A stretch of DNA of 64,000 nucleotides from Clostridia bacterium (GCA_017527065.1 JAFXQO010000036.1:1-64000), one strand, 5' to 3'; shown: positions 23,856 through 33,962, numbered from the stretch's first letter. A program made the numbers and translations. Notes: generated by a model not told the origin, from the sequence alone.

Positions 23856-26480
23856 TTAATACGTCAGATAGAAATCCGTGTCGCCGTCGATCCTGACGGT
23901 GATTCGATAGCTGTTCGGCCCGCTCTGTGAGACATTGGTCACGCCGATGGAGCATGTTCTCGAAATGACATTGTTGCCCAAGTAAAGCAGCACATTCCCA
24001 CCGCTCTTCGAGATATGCAAATCACTGCTTGAGTACGACGAACTGCTCTGCCCGTCAGCGTACCCCTCGCTGTAGCCGGCGCTGTAGCCGCTGCTGTATC
24101 CGGCGCTGCTGCCAGCACTATAGACGCTACTGGCATCGATTGTATCAGTATCGACGTAACCGATGCCTGAAGCATAGGCTCGCGCGGTGCATTGATAGTT
24201 TGCGTTCCAGCTCGTATGTGACACGGTTATGGTCGGCAGGGAAATCGTCGAAGAGGCGTATGTCGTGCCGTTGTATTTTGCAGCCACGGTCCGGTTACCA
24301 CTGCTATTCCAACTGCCGGTGTTAATCGTCATGTTGTTGGTTACTTCGGTGATGCCTGCATTATATTCGCTGGTGGCATCGACCGTCAGGCTCACGCTGA
24401 TGCCCGTGTAATCCGTTGACGTGACATATGCCGTACATTTATGGTTGCTGGCCCAGCTAGTCACATGCAGGCCAACGTTTGGAAATGCTACCGTTCCACT
24501 GTTGCCATTTGACAAGGCAATGGAACAAACCCCCGTTGCCGGATTCCAGCTGCTACCAGTCATAGTGACGCCGTTTCTTGCTGCCGCCACGCCGTCGATA
24601 TAAGCCTGCGTGGCGGCTATACTAAAAGACCCCGTACCATTCCCATTGATTGCCTTGCTGACGGTGGCAACAATCGACCCACTGCTCTCTGTGAAGGTGA
24701 TGTCGTGCGAGTGATCCAGATCAAGATCAGCCGTTGTGTATGACATCACTGAGCCGCCAGGATTTGCCCCGCATTTAACGGTTCGGCTTTTAATCTGGCC
24801 TGTGCCGTCTGCCAGGGTGTTAGCCGTCAAACCGCCCGTCAATGTGGCAGAGCCGAGGACAGTCAGCCCGGCAGTTGTTATGCTGCCGACGGAAACACTC
24901 TGGCCTACCAACTTGTCGATGATCGTTGTTGCGGAGACTGTGAATGTCTTTGTGTCGACGGTGATGCCGTCCGCCGCGATCGTGACGGAGCTTTTATCGA
25001 CCTTGTTCGATACTTCTGCACGGATCGAAGTCGCCGTCTGGGAAATCGTGCTCGACAGGGTATTGTCCGCATTGGTACGGTCTGTAACCTCTTGCGTGAT
25101 CGCATCCGCTGTGATGGTGAGGCGGCTGCTTAAATCCCCTTCTGCGCCTGTGGCTCTCGTCACCTCGGCGGTGATCGCCTGCGCGTTGACGTTGATGCTG
25201 GCCAGCAGCTCCGTCTTATCTGCGACACGGTATCCCGCTTCAAGCGTGATGTCCGTCGCGTTCTGGGCGATTTTCGTGTACAGCGTTTCCGTCTGGCCCA
25301 GGGAATTGATCCCGGTCTTTTCGACGATGCTGTTGATGCCCTGCTGCATCGAGCCTTCGGACGACCGCGCTCGGCGGCTTTCCGATTCGGCGGCGTCAGC
25401 GGCTGCGCCGGCCGCGCTGTAGCCTTCACTGGCTGTCCTGTCGATCTGAGCGAGTGAGGACGAAACGGTCTCGAGGTTGTTCGCCAGCTCAACCGTGATG
25501 CGACGCGGGTCATTGATGACATCGGCATATTTCACGGTGAGTAGTCGCTCGCTCACGGTGACGCCGTAGTCGGGCAGCGCCACACGAGCTTTTTTCCCTC
25601 GCGTCGCCTCATCCCACCACAGGCCAGTCAGTTTGTAGATATTCTCACCGTCGATGCTGATCTGGACGGACGGGTCGGCGTGATCGGCCAGAAAAGTCGC
25701 GGCCCATGCGTCCGGGCTGGGCTCGTTGGTTTCCTTCACGTCGACCGTCTTCTCGATGACGCCGTGCCTGTTCTGGCTGACTGAATTCTCATACGTCCGA
25801 ATGGTCTTTGTGATTCCGTCTGTGCCCTCAACGCTCCACGTCATGTAGAGCTTGTTGCACATGGGCTCATCATCATACGTGATCTTGCAGCCGGAAACAT
25901 TGCGCGTCAGCCGGAACTCCACTGCATCCGCGCTCGAAAGAGCCACGAAATTGAGCGTCCACGGGCTGGTCGAGAAGTCATACGTGAACATAAAGTCCTT
26001 GCGCTTCTTCTCCAACTCGTCCAACAGGTCTGAAAGGCGGGTGAAATAGATGCCGCTCTTTTTCCACGTCGATGTGTCCGCGCAGGTGCCGAGCTGCCAG
26101 TAAGCGCGTTTCTGATGGGTCATGATCGCGGCCAGAAAAGCCGGGACCGTGCCGCTGTAATCCAGTTTCGTGCCGTCTGGCCGCGTCCATACGCTGTCCG
26201 CAAAGGTATCGCGGGCATGCCGCAATGTAACGACGCGGGAGCGTCGAACCGTCCATGCCAGATTGGTGGCCCGGAACAGCCCTACGCTCCCATTCTCAGT
26301 ATACAGCTCAAACCAGTCATGCAGCTTGACGTCCGCATCATCCTCGCCCAAGGTCATCTGCGCTGTGCTCGTTCCAAACGTTTGAATGGTCAGTGGCATT
26401 TTGGACGGATGAACGCGCGTTTTCTCCGAGTAATCCGCTTTGAGCAGGCGGGGGAAACGTACCGTTGGAATCACAGCCAC
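23856..26480 (-). CDS. Tail-associated protein (Tal / prophage endopeptidase-tail type)
   Basis: The 874-residue protein begins at GTG and overlaps the Dit gene by ten bases. The first 330 residues match the Tal (gp44-like) baseplate hub fold. A helical segment (about 340-390, SSLAQIDRTASEGYSAAG) and a long fibre-like region with repeated TITADAITQEVT-type units follow, then beta repeats and a GYS-rich spacer (SAGYSSGYSAGYSEGYADG, near 800-830). It should close the tail tube and contact the host wall. Confidence 0.85.
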   Translation of the reverse strand: MAVIPTVRFPRLLKADYSEKTRVHPSKMPLTIQTFGTSTAQMTLGEDDADVKLHDWFELYTENGSVGLFRATNLAWTVRRSRVVTLRHARDTFADSVWTRPDGTKLDYSGTVPAFLAAIMTHQKRAYWQLGTCADTSTWKKSGIYFTRLSDLLDELEKKRKDFMFTYDFSTSPWTLNFVALSSADAVEFRLTRNVSGCKITYDDEPMCNKLYMTWSVEGTDGITKTIRTYENSVSQNRHGVIEKTVDVKETNEPSPDAWAATFLADHADPSVQISIDGENIYKLTGLWWDEATRGKKARVALPDYGVTVSERLLTVKYADVINDPRRITVELANNLETVSSSLAQIDRTASEGYSAAGAAADAAESESRRARSSEGSMQQGINSIVEKTGINSLGQTETLYTKIAQNATDITLEAGYRVADKTELLASINVNAQAITAEVTRATGAEGDLSSRLTITADAITQEVTDRTNADNTLSSTISQTATSIRAEVSNKVDKSSVTIAADGITVDTKTFTVSATTIIDKLVGQSVSVGSITTAGLTVLGSATLTGGLTANTLADGTGQIKSRTVKCGANPGGSVMSYTTADLDLDHSHDITFTESSGSIVATVSKAINGNGTGSFSIAATQAYIDGVAAARNGVTMTGSSWNPATGVCSIALSNGNSGTVAFPNVGLHVTSWASNHKCTAYVTSTDYTGISVSLTVDATSEYNAGITEVTNNMTINTGSWNSSGNRTVAAKYNGTTYASSTISLPTITVSHTSWNANYQCTARAYASGIGYVDTDTIDASSVYSAGSSAGYSSGYSAGYSEGYADGQSSSSYSSSDLHISKSGGNVLLYLGNNVISRTCSIGVTNVSQSGPNSYRITVRIDGDTDFYLTY

Positions 26481-27262
26481 CGCCCCCTTGCCTTGATTAT
26501 GGCCTCAACCTCAGTATTCGCCGTAAACGACACCGCAACGGTGCCAGGCGAAACGAACAGGTCATCGCTGCTGGCGGCGCTGCGTTTATCAAGCAGGCTC
26601 ACACCGCCAGCCGAAATCGTCAGGAACCCATGCGCGTCATGGCCGATGGTCAGCGCTGTCCCAGACGCCACACTCAATCCGCTCAGGGAAATGGTGCTTG
26701 TGCCGAGGGCGCTGGTGGCCGTCACGACGAGGCTCGTCAACGTCGATGAGGTGGGTGTCACGGCAATCTCGATGAAGGTCGGCGCGGTGCCGGGTATGGA
26801 AATCTCTCCGGACGCCTCATCATCGGTGATGGGAGGCAAAACAGTCTGGTCGGCTTTCTCCCAATACGGGCAGACATTCGCCTCGAATTCCATCTCGTAG
26901 ACATCTGACAGCTTCATCTGCTCGTCGGGCACGGCGTATTTGATGCAGGTAACATTGATCTGCTGGCCGAGCCTCTGGCTGATCTGCATCACGCCGCCAG
27001 CCGAAGCCCAGCCATTTACATCATTCACCACGCGGGTGCGCTCTTCGAGGTTGTAGAGCCCCTTGATGGAGAAGCGCACCCGGATGATTTTGCTCTCACG
27101 GAGCATACTCGTGAGGCGTCGCCCGCTCTTGCCAGCGTTGGAGATATAGGTGATATTGTTCTTCACGTCTGGCTCAACAGCCGGCCGGACAACGATGCTC
27201 GCATCCACAGAGCCCAGCGCCACACCATTGAGCCATACGTTTTCACGATATGGATTCCGCAT
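26471..27262 (-). CDS. Distal tail protein (Dit)
   Basis: The start at ATG 27262 is chosen because AGGAGG lies eight bases upstream; in-frame GTG and TTG codons further up overlap that site. The 263-residue product has the siphovirus Dit pattern, with an N-terminal beta domain (ENVWLNGVALGSVDASIV) and a second domain after residue 130. It forms the ring linking tail tube and baseplate. It lies between tape measure and Tal, the normal position. Confidence 0.85.
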   Translation of the reverse strand: MRNPYRENVWLNGVALGSVDASIVVRPAVEPDVKNNITYISNAGKSGRRLTSMLRESKIIRVRFSIKGLYNLEERTRVVNDVNGWASAGGVMQISQRLGQQINVTCIKYAVPDEQMKLSDVYEMEFEANVCPYWEKADQTVLPPITDDEASGEISIPGTAPTFIEIAVTPTSSTLTSLVVTATSALGTSTISLSGLSVASGTALTIGHDAHGFLTISAGGVSLLDKRSAASSDDLFVSPGTVAVSFTANTEVEAIIKARGRWL

Positions 27263-27267
27263 CAATA

Positions 27268-30200
27268 TCACCTCCTGTTGCTCGTTTTCATGTCGGCCAT
27301 CATCGTGTCGTCGACGATGGGCACGATGGTCTCTGCCACAGTCTCGCCGTCCAGTTCGAGGATAACGTGCATCATGCGCTGTTCGCCGCCATTAGCATTG
27401 CTGCGGAAAGCCTTACTGCTGGCTGCACGCACGATGGCCTGTTCGGTCTCTAGGGCGCTTTGACGGGCTGTGTAGACGGTGTTTCGCGATGGCTCAGCGA
27501 CATACTGCTGGCCCATCAGAACGTCCGAGACACGGCTCGCAGCATCTTCCAGCATGCCGAGATTCTTGTCAATGCCGACAGCGATACCGGCGTCGAACAT
27601 TTTGCCGATGCCCTTCTCAGCCAGCCTGGATGGGCTATGCTCATCCAGTTCGCGTCTGGCTGCATTGTAAGCTTCGCGAGCTACAACTCTTGCCGCTCTC
27701 GTTATAATACTCTCGTTGTTTTCTATACCAATCGCGATTCCTCTCGCAAAATGCTCCCCGATGGTCGTGCCCGCACTGGCAGAAAGCACCGAAGACGCAG
27801 CATTCTTCGCGGCTGTTGAAACTGTGTCGGCGGGTGTTGCAAGGTCGCCTGCCCCGATGGCGGCAGCCATAGCAGCAACCCAGTCTGTGCCGATCTTTTC
27901 GCCGTTCTCAGCGCTCATAGTGGCAAGCGCCTGCTGAACGGCGGCGTCCTGAAGATCCAGCGTTGCAGCTTCGATCTCACTTTTCCCGTTTGCAATGGCG
28001 GTGGTCATTGCAGATATTGCTTCCTGCGAAGACTGATTCATCGTATCAAGGGCAGTAGAGAATTCAGAAGTGGCGTTCTCGGTTTCAGAACTGATGGCTT
28101 GCATGCTCTCTGTTGCCGTGGTTTGAACCTGTGTCATTGATTCTGACGCCTTGGTTTCCAACTCTGCATACTTCGCCATCAGCGCATCAAGTTCACCCTG
28201 TTTACCGGTGAAATCGGTCTTTGTCGCACTGTCGACAATCTCTTGGGCTGTCTTCTGCACTTCGCTTTCCAGATTGCTGTCATTTTTCGATGGATCATAA
28301 TCAAGGCCGAATGATACTGTCATGTCCTGTTTACCATTCTCTGAGAACATACTGGCAAGAACATCATTCATTTTATTGTCAAATGCTTCATCGTCAGCTG
28401 GTACAATAAAATTCGGATTAAACACAATATTGGGATTATATGTCATATTCCCATTCATCTGTGCTTGCATCTGATCCCACATGCCGTTTGGGTCTTTGAG
28501 GAAAGCGATCGCTGTCTTAGTGGCCTCGGCTAGGTCTTTAAAGAAACCTGTGATTCCTTCAATGCTGTCCTTTATGCCTGATTTAATGCCTTCCCATATT
28601 GCGATAATCGCATCTCGAAACTCTTCACTCGTATTCCAGAAATACAGTATTGTTGATGCAACAAGTGAAATAGCGAGGCCAACAGGGTTTATTGCTCCAA
28701 GCAGTCCACCAAACGACGTTCCGATTCCAGAAATAATCGAGGCTATATTGGACACCATGGCTGCACCTTTCAGCACGAGAAGAGACACGCCGATGCCCTC
28801 AATAGCCGCCTTGATGATTTCAGCATTTTCACCAAAGCCGGGGATGACGTCTGCAATACCCTTGGCAAATCCAGACAACACCTTGTCAGCCGCATCGCCT
28901 ATGCTTTTCAGATTCTCTTCATTGGTGAGGTATTCAACCAACTTGGTTATAAGAGAGCCTGCGGCCGTGGCCAGCCCGGTCGCTGCCGCAATTAGTGCGT
29001 CACCCAGGCCGGTAATGATGCCGGCAACGTCGAAGTCTTCAGAATTGATCGTTTTGACAAGCTCATCCACAAGCGATGTCGCGATTTCACCAACAGCTGT
29101 TCCGGCTTCTGACCACGGAATATCTTTGATCAGATCACCCAACGAGGTGATGATCTTCCCGGCTGTTCTGACCAGTTTCGGTATCTGATCGGCGATGCCC
29201 TGAATGACACTGATCGCAATCTTTGTTGCAGCCGGAATGAATGACGTTCCAAAATTACCTGTCAGGATATTCCCGATTGCCTCAATAATCGTTCTGGCAT
29301 TATCTCCGGCTGTTGTTATGCCATTCCCGATGGCGGTAATGAGGTCAGTCGCTATTTTCTTCCCATTATCAGCAACCTCATTCCAGTCGAAATCTGCGAT
29401 TTTCTGAGCCAAACCACCGATAAAGGTTCTGATTCCCTGAAAGTTTTTCGTATTCATGCCTGCACTGATAGCATCGACGATATCCGTCGCCAGTCCTTCC
29501 AGCGCTGGAAGATCAACTCCCCCGGCTGCCTCAACAATGGCGTTTCCGAGATCGACCGCCAGCTGTCCCCAGTTGGTGTTCTTGATTCCGCGAATGATCG
29601 CAGAACCGAGGCGAATGCCGGCGTTGAAGATTTTCGGCGTGTTTTTGATGAACGCTATGGAAAGATTGGTCAGCATCGTCGCAGTCTCAGCGATCATGTC
29701 GTGCTTTTCAATCTCAGTTGCGATGCTGTTTACCAGCCCTGTGACCAGCGTCACACCGATCTGGGAAACATCGTTCGCATTATCGGACACAACCTTGATG
29801 AAACTGGACACGATACTCCCAGCCACACCAACAACGGCCGGAACCAATTTCCCAAAGCCGCTCGTGATGGAAGCGGCCAGGGCCGGGATGCGGTCGGAAA
29901 CGGTGCTGATGTAGCTCTCAATATCGGCCTGAGAGCTTTCAAGGCTCGCGGCGGCCTTTTCGGCGAAGCCCTCAAACGCCTGCCCGACCTTGTTGTCAGC
30001 ATCCACGGCGGCGATGGCGAACAAGGCTAAGGAACCAGCCGCAATACCAGCCGGGGAAATAATGGCTTTCAGCGCGGGGGCAACCTTCGGCAGGCCAGCA
30101 ATCAAACCGCCCACGGCGGCCATAGCAGGGCCAGCGGCCGCGGCAAGGCCAGCCATTTTCATGGTCAGGAGCTTCGTGCTCTCATCCATGTCATTGAAGG

Positions 30201-31416
30201 CGTTTACATAATCTGTCGCCTGCCTAACGATTGGCCTGAGGCCATCACTGAGCAGATCGGACAATCCAACCTTTGTCACGTCCAGCGCGGAATCGAATCT
30301 GACCATGTCGCCGTAGAGGTTATCCAGCATCATGTCCGCCATGCTCTGGGCCGCACCTTCCGAATTGCGGATATTCTCAACCAGCTTATCGAAATCTTCA
30401 TCGGAGGCGTTCATGATCGCCAGCATGCCGGACAGACCACGCGCGCCTGCCAGCTCGGAAACGGCCTTCATGAAGCCTTCGCTGCCCTCGGTCAATTCAC
30501 TCAGTTTGGCGTCGTATTCATCTTGTGTGAGCGTGCCAGCCGCGAGCTGCTTGTCATATTCCTTAACAGTGTCGTGTAGCTTGGTCGTGTCGATGCCGGC
30601 CTTACGTGCGGCCTGGCGCATCTCCTTCATGATCTTCGAGAAGCTCTTTGCGCCGCCTTTCGCGTCATACAGCGAAAGCCCCAGCGTCTTCATAGCCTCT
30701 GCCTGATCCTTGGTCGGCTTCTGCATGTTCTGAATGATGTTGCGCAGAGATGTACCGGCCATGGTTCCCTTGATTCCGGCATTTGCCATGAGGCCCAGCG
30801 CCACGGCCATATCGTCGATGGAGTACCCCATTGATCCAGCCAGTGGCGCGATGTACTTGAACGATTCGCCCATCATGCTCACGTTGGTGTTCGCGCTGGT
30901 GGACGTGGCTGCCAGGATGTCGGCAAACCGGCTCGCATCCTCTGCTTTCAGACCGAACGCGGTTAAGGCGTCCGTTACGATGTCAGATACAGTACCCAGG
31001 TCTTCGCCGGAAGCCGCAGCCAGGTCGAGGATGGCGGGCAAGCCAGCGATCATCTTATCTGCTTCCCAACCAGCCATGCCCATGTATTCCAGCGCCTCGC
31101 CGGTCTGCTGGGCAGTGAAGGACGTTCCAGCCGCCATCCTGAGCGCTTCCGCACGTAGTTCTTTGAATTCATCCTCTGTCGCGCCGGATATGGACTTGAC
31201 TCGTGACATTTGATAGCCGAAATTGGAGCCGGTCTTGATGATGTCCTTAGCAGCGCTGACGACCGGCTTTGTCACAGATGCAGTAAGGGCCGCGCCGGTG
31301 ATGGCGAGGCCCTTGCCAATGCTTGTGCACTGCTTTTCAATGCTCGATATATCCTTGCTGATACCCTTGGAATCAATTCCAAACGAGGCATACAGCTCGC
31401 CGACTTTGAGTGCCAT
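27268..31416 (-). CDS. Tape measure protein
   Basis: The 1,382-residue protein starts at ATG 31416 with GGAGG upstream. The N-terminal 250 residues carry the PhageMin_Tail (TP901 type) signature (GATEDEFKELRAEALRMA, then FTAQQTGEALEYMGMAGW). Next come hydrophobic Ala/Gly segments near residues 440-480 and many amphipathic helices. It sets tail length; by the usual relation of about 0.15 nm per residue the tail would be about 200 nm. It follows the frameshifted chaperone pair. Confidence 0.95.
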   Translation of the reverse strand: MALKVGELYASFGIDSKGISKDISSIEKQCTSIGKGLAITGAALTASVTKPVVSAAKDIIKTGSNFGYQMSRVKSISGATEDEFKELRAEALRMAAGTSFTAQQTGEALEYMGMAGWEADKMIAGLPAILDLAAASGEDLGTVSDIVTDALTAFGLKAEDASRFADILAATSTSANTNVSMMGESFKYIAPLAGSMGYSIDDMAVALGLMANAGIKGTMAGTSLRNIIQNMQKPTKDQAEAMKTLGLSLYDAKGGAKSFSKIMKEMRQAARKAGIDTTKLHDTVKEYDKQLAAGTLTQDEYDAKLSELTEGSEGFMKAVSELAGARGLSGMLAIMNASDEDFDKLVENIRNSEGAAQSMADMMLDNLYGDMVRFDSALDVTKVGLSDLLSDGLRPIVRQATDYVNAFNDMDESTKLLTMKMAGLAAAAGPAMAAVGGLIAGLPKVAPALKAIISPAGIAAGSLALFAIAAVDADNKVGQAFEGFAEKAAASLESSQADIESYISTVSDRIPALAASITSGFGKLVPAVVGVAGSIVSSFIKVVSDNANDVSQIGVTLVTGLVNSIATEIEKHDMIAETATMLTNLSIAFIKNTPKIFNAGIRLGSAIIRGIKNTNWGQLAVDLGNAIVEAAGGVDLPALEGLATDIVDAISAGMNTKNFQGIRTFIGGLAQKIADFDWNEVADNGKKIATDLITAIGNGITTAGDNARTIIEAIGNILTGNFGTSFIPAATKIAISVIQGIADQIPKLVRTAGKIITSLGDLIKDIPWSEAGTAVGEIATSLVDELVKTINSEDFDVAGIITGLGDALIAAATGLATAAGSLITKLVEYLTNEENLKSIGDAADKVLSGFAKGIADVIPGFGENAEIIKAAIEGIGVSLLVLKGAAMVSNIASIISGIGTSFGGLLGAINPVGLAISLVASTILYFWNTSEEFRDAIIAIWEGIKSGIKDSIEGITGFFKDLAEATKTAIAFLKDPNGMWDQMQAQMNGNMTYNPNIVFNPNFIVPADDEAFDNKMNDVLASMFSENGKQDMTVSFGLDYDPSKNDSNLESEVQKTAQEIVDSATKTDFTGKQGELDALMAKYAELETKASESMTQVQTTATESMQAISSETENATSEFSTALDTMNQSSQEAISAMTTAIANGKSEIEAATLDLQDAAVQQALATMSAENGEKIGTDWVAAMAAAIGAGDLATPADTVSTAAKNAASSVLSASAGTTIGEHFARGIAIGIENNESIITRAARVVAREAYNAARRELDEHSPSRLAEKGIGKMFDAGIAVGIDKNLGMLEDAASRVSDVLMGQQYVAEPSRNTVYTARQSALETEQAIVRAASSKAFRSNANGGEQRMMHVILELDGETVAETIVPIVDDTMMADMKTSNRR

Positions 31417-31429
31417 GCCGCACCTCCAT

Positions 31430-31672
31430 TCACACAGAAGCGACGGATGCAAAGAAGGCGTTGGCCGCCGCTTCGTCGTCCATCGCGGTATTATGTTCGC
31501 CGCTTTCAAGCTCCGCGCGTATTCTCACCGCTACAGCTCCTTGCGGGGACAGGTTGTTAAGCAGCGCGAGGAAGTGCCGCCATGTCATATGGTCAAGCTG
31601 CTCGATCAGGTCAATGCGATAATCCCGCAGGAAGTCGGCTTCTATCGCGTCCCAGATGAGCAGCATGCTCAC
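31430..31672 (-). CDS. Tail assembly chaperone, frameshift extension (gpT-like part)
   Basis: The frame encodes 80 residues (MLLIWDAIEADFLRDYRID). It overlaps the end of the preceding chaperone gene in the -1 frame. A GTG at 31672 exists but has no good ribosome-binding site. It is best read as the extension made by -1 frameshifting at the A-AAA-AAG site (31672-31678), as in lambda G/GT, giving a fused chaperone that binds the tape measure protein. Confidence 0.8.
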   Translation of the reverse strand: MSMLLIWDAIEADFLRDYRIDLIEQLDHMTWRHFLALLNNLSPQGAVAVRIRAELESGEHNTAMDDEAAANAFFASVASV

Positions 31673-32040
31673 TTTTTTTCGCGCTTACCGCCGACAACGA
31701 CGCGGCTGTCCTCGTCGGACATATCCTGCGCCTCGTTTTCTTCCTCCATGTTGAACTCATGGAACAACTTCTGTACGAGCTGAGACAGGTCATAGGCGCT
31801 CATGCCATGGCGGCAAAGTTTATCCACCGTCTCCGCACCGAGCATGGCGTCGGCGGCTTTCATGATCATCATTGTACTCTGAGCAGGATCAGGGCTCATC
31901 TCGGCACGCGCCATCGTCACCGGCACAATGGCAGGGGTTTGCATGGGGATTTCATAATCCTCGCCGTAAATCTTGACCGTGATGGTCTCGCGATTTTTCT
32001 CGCGCATGAAAAGGTCGAAGTCAAGAACTTTGTGTTCCAT
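31669..32040 (-). CDS. Tail assembly chaperone (gpG-like)
   Basis: The start at 32040 is the second of two ATGs because GGAGG lies six bases before it. The 123-residue product (HKVLDFDLFMREKNRETITV) ends in a charged tail. Just before its stop codon the message reads A-AAA-AAG, the classic slippery heptamer. The position between tail tube and tape measure is diagnostic of the chaperone pair. Confidence 0.82.
   Translation of the reverse strand: MEHKVLDFDLFMREKNRETITVKIYGEDYEIPMQTPAIVPVTMARAEMSPDPAQSTMMIMKAADAMLGAETVDKLCRHGMSAYDLSQLVQKLFHEFNMEEENEAQDMSDEDSRVVVGGKREKK
31672..31678 (-). promoter_or_regulatory. Programmed -1 frameshift site A-AAA-AAG
   Basis: Read in the zero frame the codons are GAA AAA AAG TGA. 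Slipping back one base on AAA AAG moves the ribosome into the next frame at GTG AGC, joining the 31669-32040 and 31430-31672 frames. The heptamer is the same as in E. coli dnaX. Confidence 0.8.
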
Positions 32041-32073
32041 GTTCATCCTCCTTGATATAATCGCTTATAGTAC

Positions 32074-32116
32074 AAAAAAGCCTTGCACCTGCACGGGATT
32101 CGCACAGGCACAAGGC
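32074..32116 (-). terminator. Terminator behind the major tail protein gene
   Basis: A 15-base stem with four G-T pairs (32080-32094 with 32102-32116) is followed on the minus strand by six T. It should lower expression of the downstream genes relative to the abundant tail tube protein. Confidence 0.8.
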
Positions 32117-32129
32117 GTGGTCAGCTTGA

Positions 32130-32870
32130 TCAGGCGCCGGCCGAGACAGTCACGGACAGCGTGGCGACCTTCGCTCCCTCAACCGTGGTCACGGTGATGG
32201 TGCTGGTGCCGGCCGCAATGGGCGTGACGGTGAAGCCCGTCTCGGTGATGTTGCCCACGGAGCAGATCGAGCGCTTGGTGTTGGTCACACGGAAGCGCTT
32301 GTTGCTCGATGTGTCGGGCGTAAAGTCCACAGTGACGATCTTGGCAGCGCCGCCCACAGTCAGGCTCAGCGCACCGGACAGAGAGGTCGAGCCATCCTTC
32401 AGGTCGATGCTGGAAATGTGGACATAGGGCAGATTCTCGGCCTCGCCGACCTGCTCCAGATCCCAGGAGACTTCGTCACCATCTGCATCGCTGCTCTCCT
32501 CATTGCTGGTGACGATGTAATCAGCCAGCCTTGCATGACCGTAAGGGTCGGTAATCCGGATGGTCGCATCGCCATCACAACCGGAGCGAGTAGCATAGTC
32601 GTTCAGCAACTCCTGGCCTGGATCAACTTCGCCAGTTGATTCGACCACGACAGGCTTGCCTTCCAGCGTCAGCTTGCCGCTGCGCTTGGTAACGAACGGC
32701 TCCTCATAGACGTCAGTCTCATTGGAGCCGTCCTCGGTATCACTGTCATTGGAGCGCTCCATGCTGGTCAGGCCATAGATGCGCACATACTCATTATTGG
32801 CATGGTCGAGAATCTCGATGAGCCAGTTGCGGATGTTTACCGGGCATCCGCGCTTGCGTCCTTTCGCCAT
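32130..32870 (-). CDS. Major tail (tube) protein with C-terminal Ig-like domain
   Basis: The 246-residue protein has an N-terminal tail tube domain (NIRNWLIEILDHANNEYV) and from about residue 160 a BIG_2-like Ig domain (LSLTVGGAAKIVTVDF, ending in TVEGAKVATLSVTV). Such Ig domains are displayed on the tail surface and may bind glycans. GGAGG precedes the ATG. A terminator follows the gene. Confidence 0.87.
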   Translation of the reverse strand: MAKGRKRGCPVNIRNWLIEILDHANNEYVRIYGLTSMERSNDSDTEDGSNETDVYEEPFVTKRSGKLTLEGKPVVVESTGEVDPGQELLNDYATRSGCDGDATIRITDPYGHARLADYIVTSNEESSDADGDEVSWDLEQVGEAENLPYVHISSIDLKDGSTSLSGALSLTVGGAAKIVTVDFTPDTSSNKRFRVTNTKRSICSVGNITETGFTVTPIAAGTSTITVTTVEGAKVATLSVTVSAGA

Positions 32871-32893
32871 TGGTCATTCCTCCAATCAGATTG

Positions 32894-33280
32894 TCAGTAG
32901 TCACAATATTTCACGCGGATATTGGTGCTGTACAGTTCGCGTCGCACGCCGTCTGCGCCGAGACCTTGTGATGCATTCATGATCTTGATACTCGCTCCAG
33001 CGCCATCACCTGCCAGAAATCCTTCGAAATCGGCCAATTCTTCTGCGATTGCCTGAGAAAGCTCATAGGGATATTTGGTGCTATTACCGCGTGTGATGAT
33101 CTGTACGCGCGCTCCATCCGTGCTTCCGGCATATGAGCTGTCGGTGGACAACACGCACACGCACTCGTCGGGCTTGTCCGGCATGTGGCCCCAGAAGATG
33201 TCACCTTCCGTCTCTGAGTCGGCAACCGTGCCGAAACCGCAAAATTCGAGGTGGCGAGCCACCTGCTCAATGAGATTCAT
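32894..33280 (-). CDS. Tail terminator / minor capsid protein (Minor_capsid_3-like)
   Basis: The 128-residue product starts MNLIEQVARHLEFCGFGTVAD and contains GDIFWGHMPDKPDECVCV, the pattern of the small proteins that cap the tail tube and join it to the head. It lies directly before the major tail protein gene in transcription order, with GAGGTG before the start. Confidence 0.78.
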   Translation of the reverse strand: MNLIEQVARHLEFCGFGTVADSETEGDIFWGHMPDKPDECVCVLSTDSSYAGSTDGARVQIITRGNSTKYPYELSQAIAEELADFEGFLAGDGAGASIKIMNASQGLGADGVRRELYSTNIRVKYCDY

Positions 33281-33291
33281 GCCGCGTCACC

Positions 33292-33651
33292 TCACATAGT
33301 GCCTTCGAAACCCTTCTTCGACAAGTCGGCCATTTCATGTTGGACCGTGGGGTCGTTGCAAGGGTCTTCAAGGTATTTTGCCTTGCGGCCGCGCTGATGC
33401 TGAAACCAAGTCTTCTCGTGCTGCGGAATAGCATACGGAGTGTCATAGCTGACTGTTCCCTGGCTGCCGTCATCGTTGACGTCAACATAGCAAGAGTTTT
33501 TCAGTGGCCCTTGGTCAAGAGGAACCTGCTGCTTGCTCACCGTCGCCAGGTGATCCAGCCCCATCCATGTGGCCCGTTTGCTTCCGCGCTTTACGGTGTT
33601 CTTGATGAGCGCTTTGTCCAGGTTGACCTTGATTTTCATCCCCTTGCTCAC
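33292..33651 (-). CDS. Minor capsid protein 2-like (head-tail joining, gp10-type)
   Basis: The 119-residue basic product has the family pattern VPLDQGPLKNS, then SYDTPYAIPQHEKTWFQH and KAKYLEDP. Translation begins at GTG, overlapping the previous stop codon, with GGAGGTG upstream. Members sit at the head-tail interface of siphoviruses. Confidence 0.82.
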   Translation of the reverse strand: MSKGMKIKVNLDKALIKNTVKRGSKRATWMGLDHLATVSKQQVPLDQGPLKNSCYVDVNDDGSQGTVSYDTPYAIPQHEKTWFQHQRGRKAKYLEDPCNDPTVQHEMADLSKKGFEGTM

Positions 33652-33962
33652 ATCAGATACACCTCCAGATGAGAGAAGCCAAAGCCACGCATGACTTTGC
33701 AGTCGAGCACAGTGTAGTCCTCGCCGTCATAGGTCACGATGCTGTCCGCAGGGATTTTCTCACCGACACAGAACATCTTCGCTCTGGCCTCTACATGGTC
33801 GATCTGGCCGTCTGGATGTTTGTAGGTAGTCATCATATGGGCGCCCATTTCAATGCGGCAGGAGCGTGTTGCAATAGGCCCATAGACGGCTTCGCCGGCT
33901 CCCTGTCGCACGAACGGTTTGATGTCAGCTGTCTGCGTGAAAAACGCCTCGATCAGGCTCAT
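33648..33962 (-). CDS. Minor capsid protein 1-like (head closure)
   Basis: The 104-residue product (IEAFFTQTADIKPFVRQG, then VTYDGEDYTVLDC) matches the small beta-barrel head-closure or stopper proteins of this gene cluster. It overlaps its neighbours by one and four bases, which indicates tight coupling in the connector block. Confidence 0.78.
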   Translation of the reverse strand: MSLIEAFFTQTADIKPFVRQGAGEAVYGPIATRSCRIEMGAHMMTTYKHPDGQIDHVEARAKMFCVGEKIPADSIVTYDGEDYTVLDCKVMRGFGFSHLEVYLM

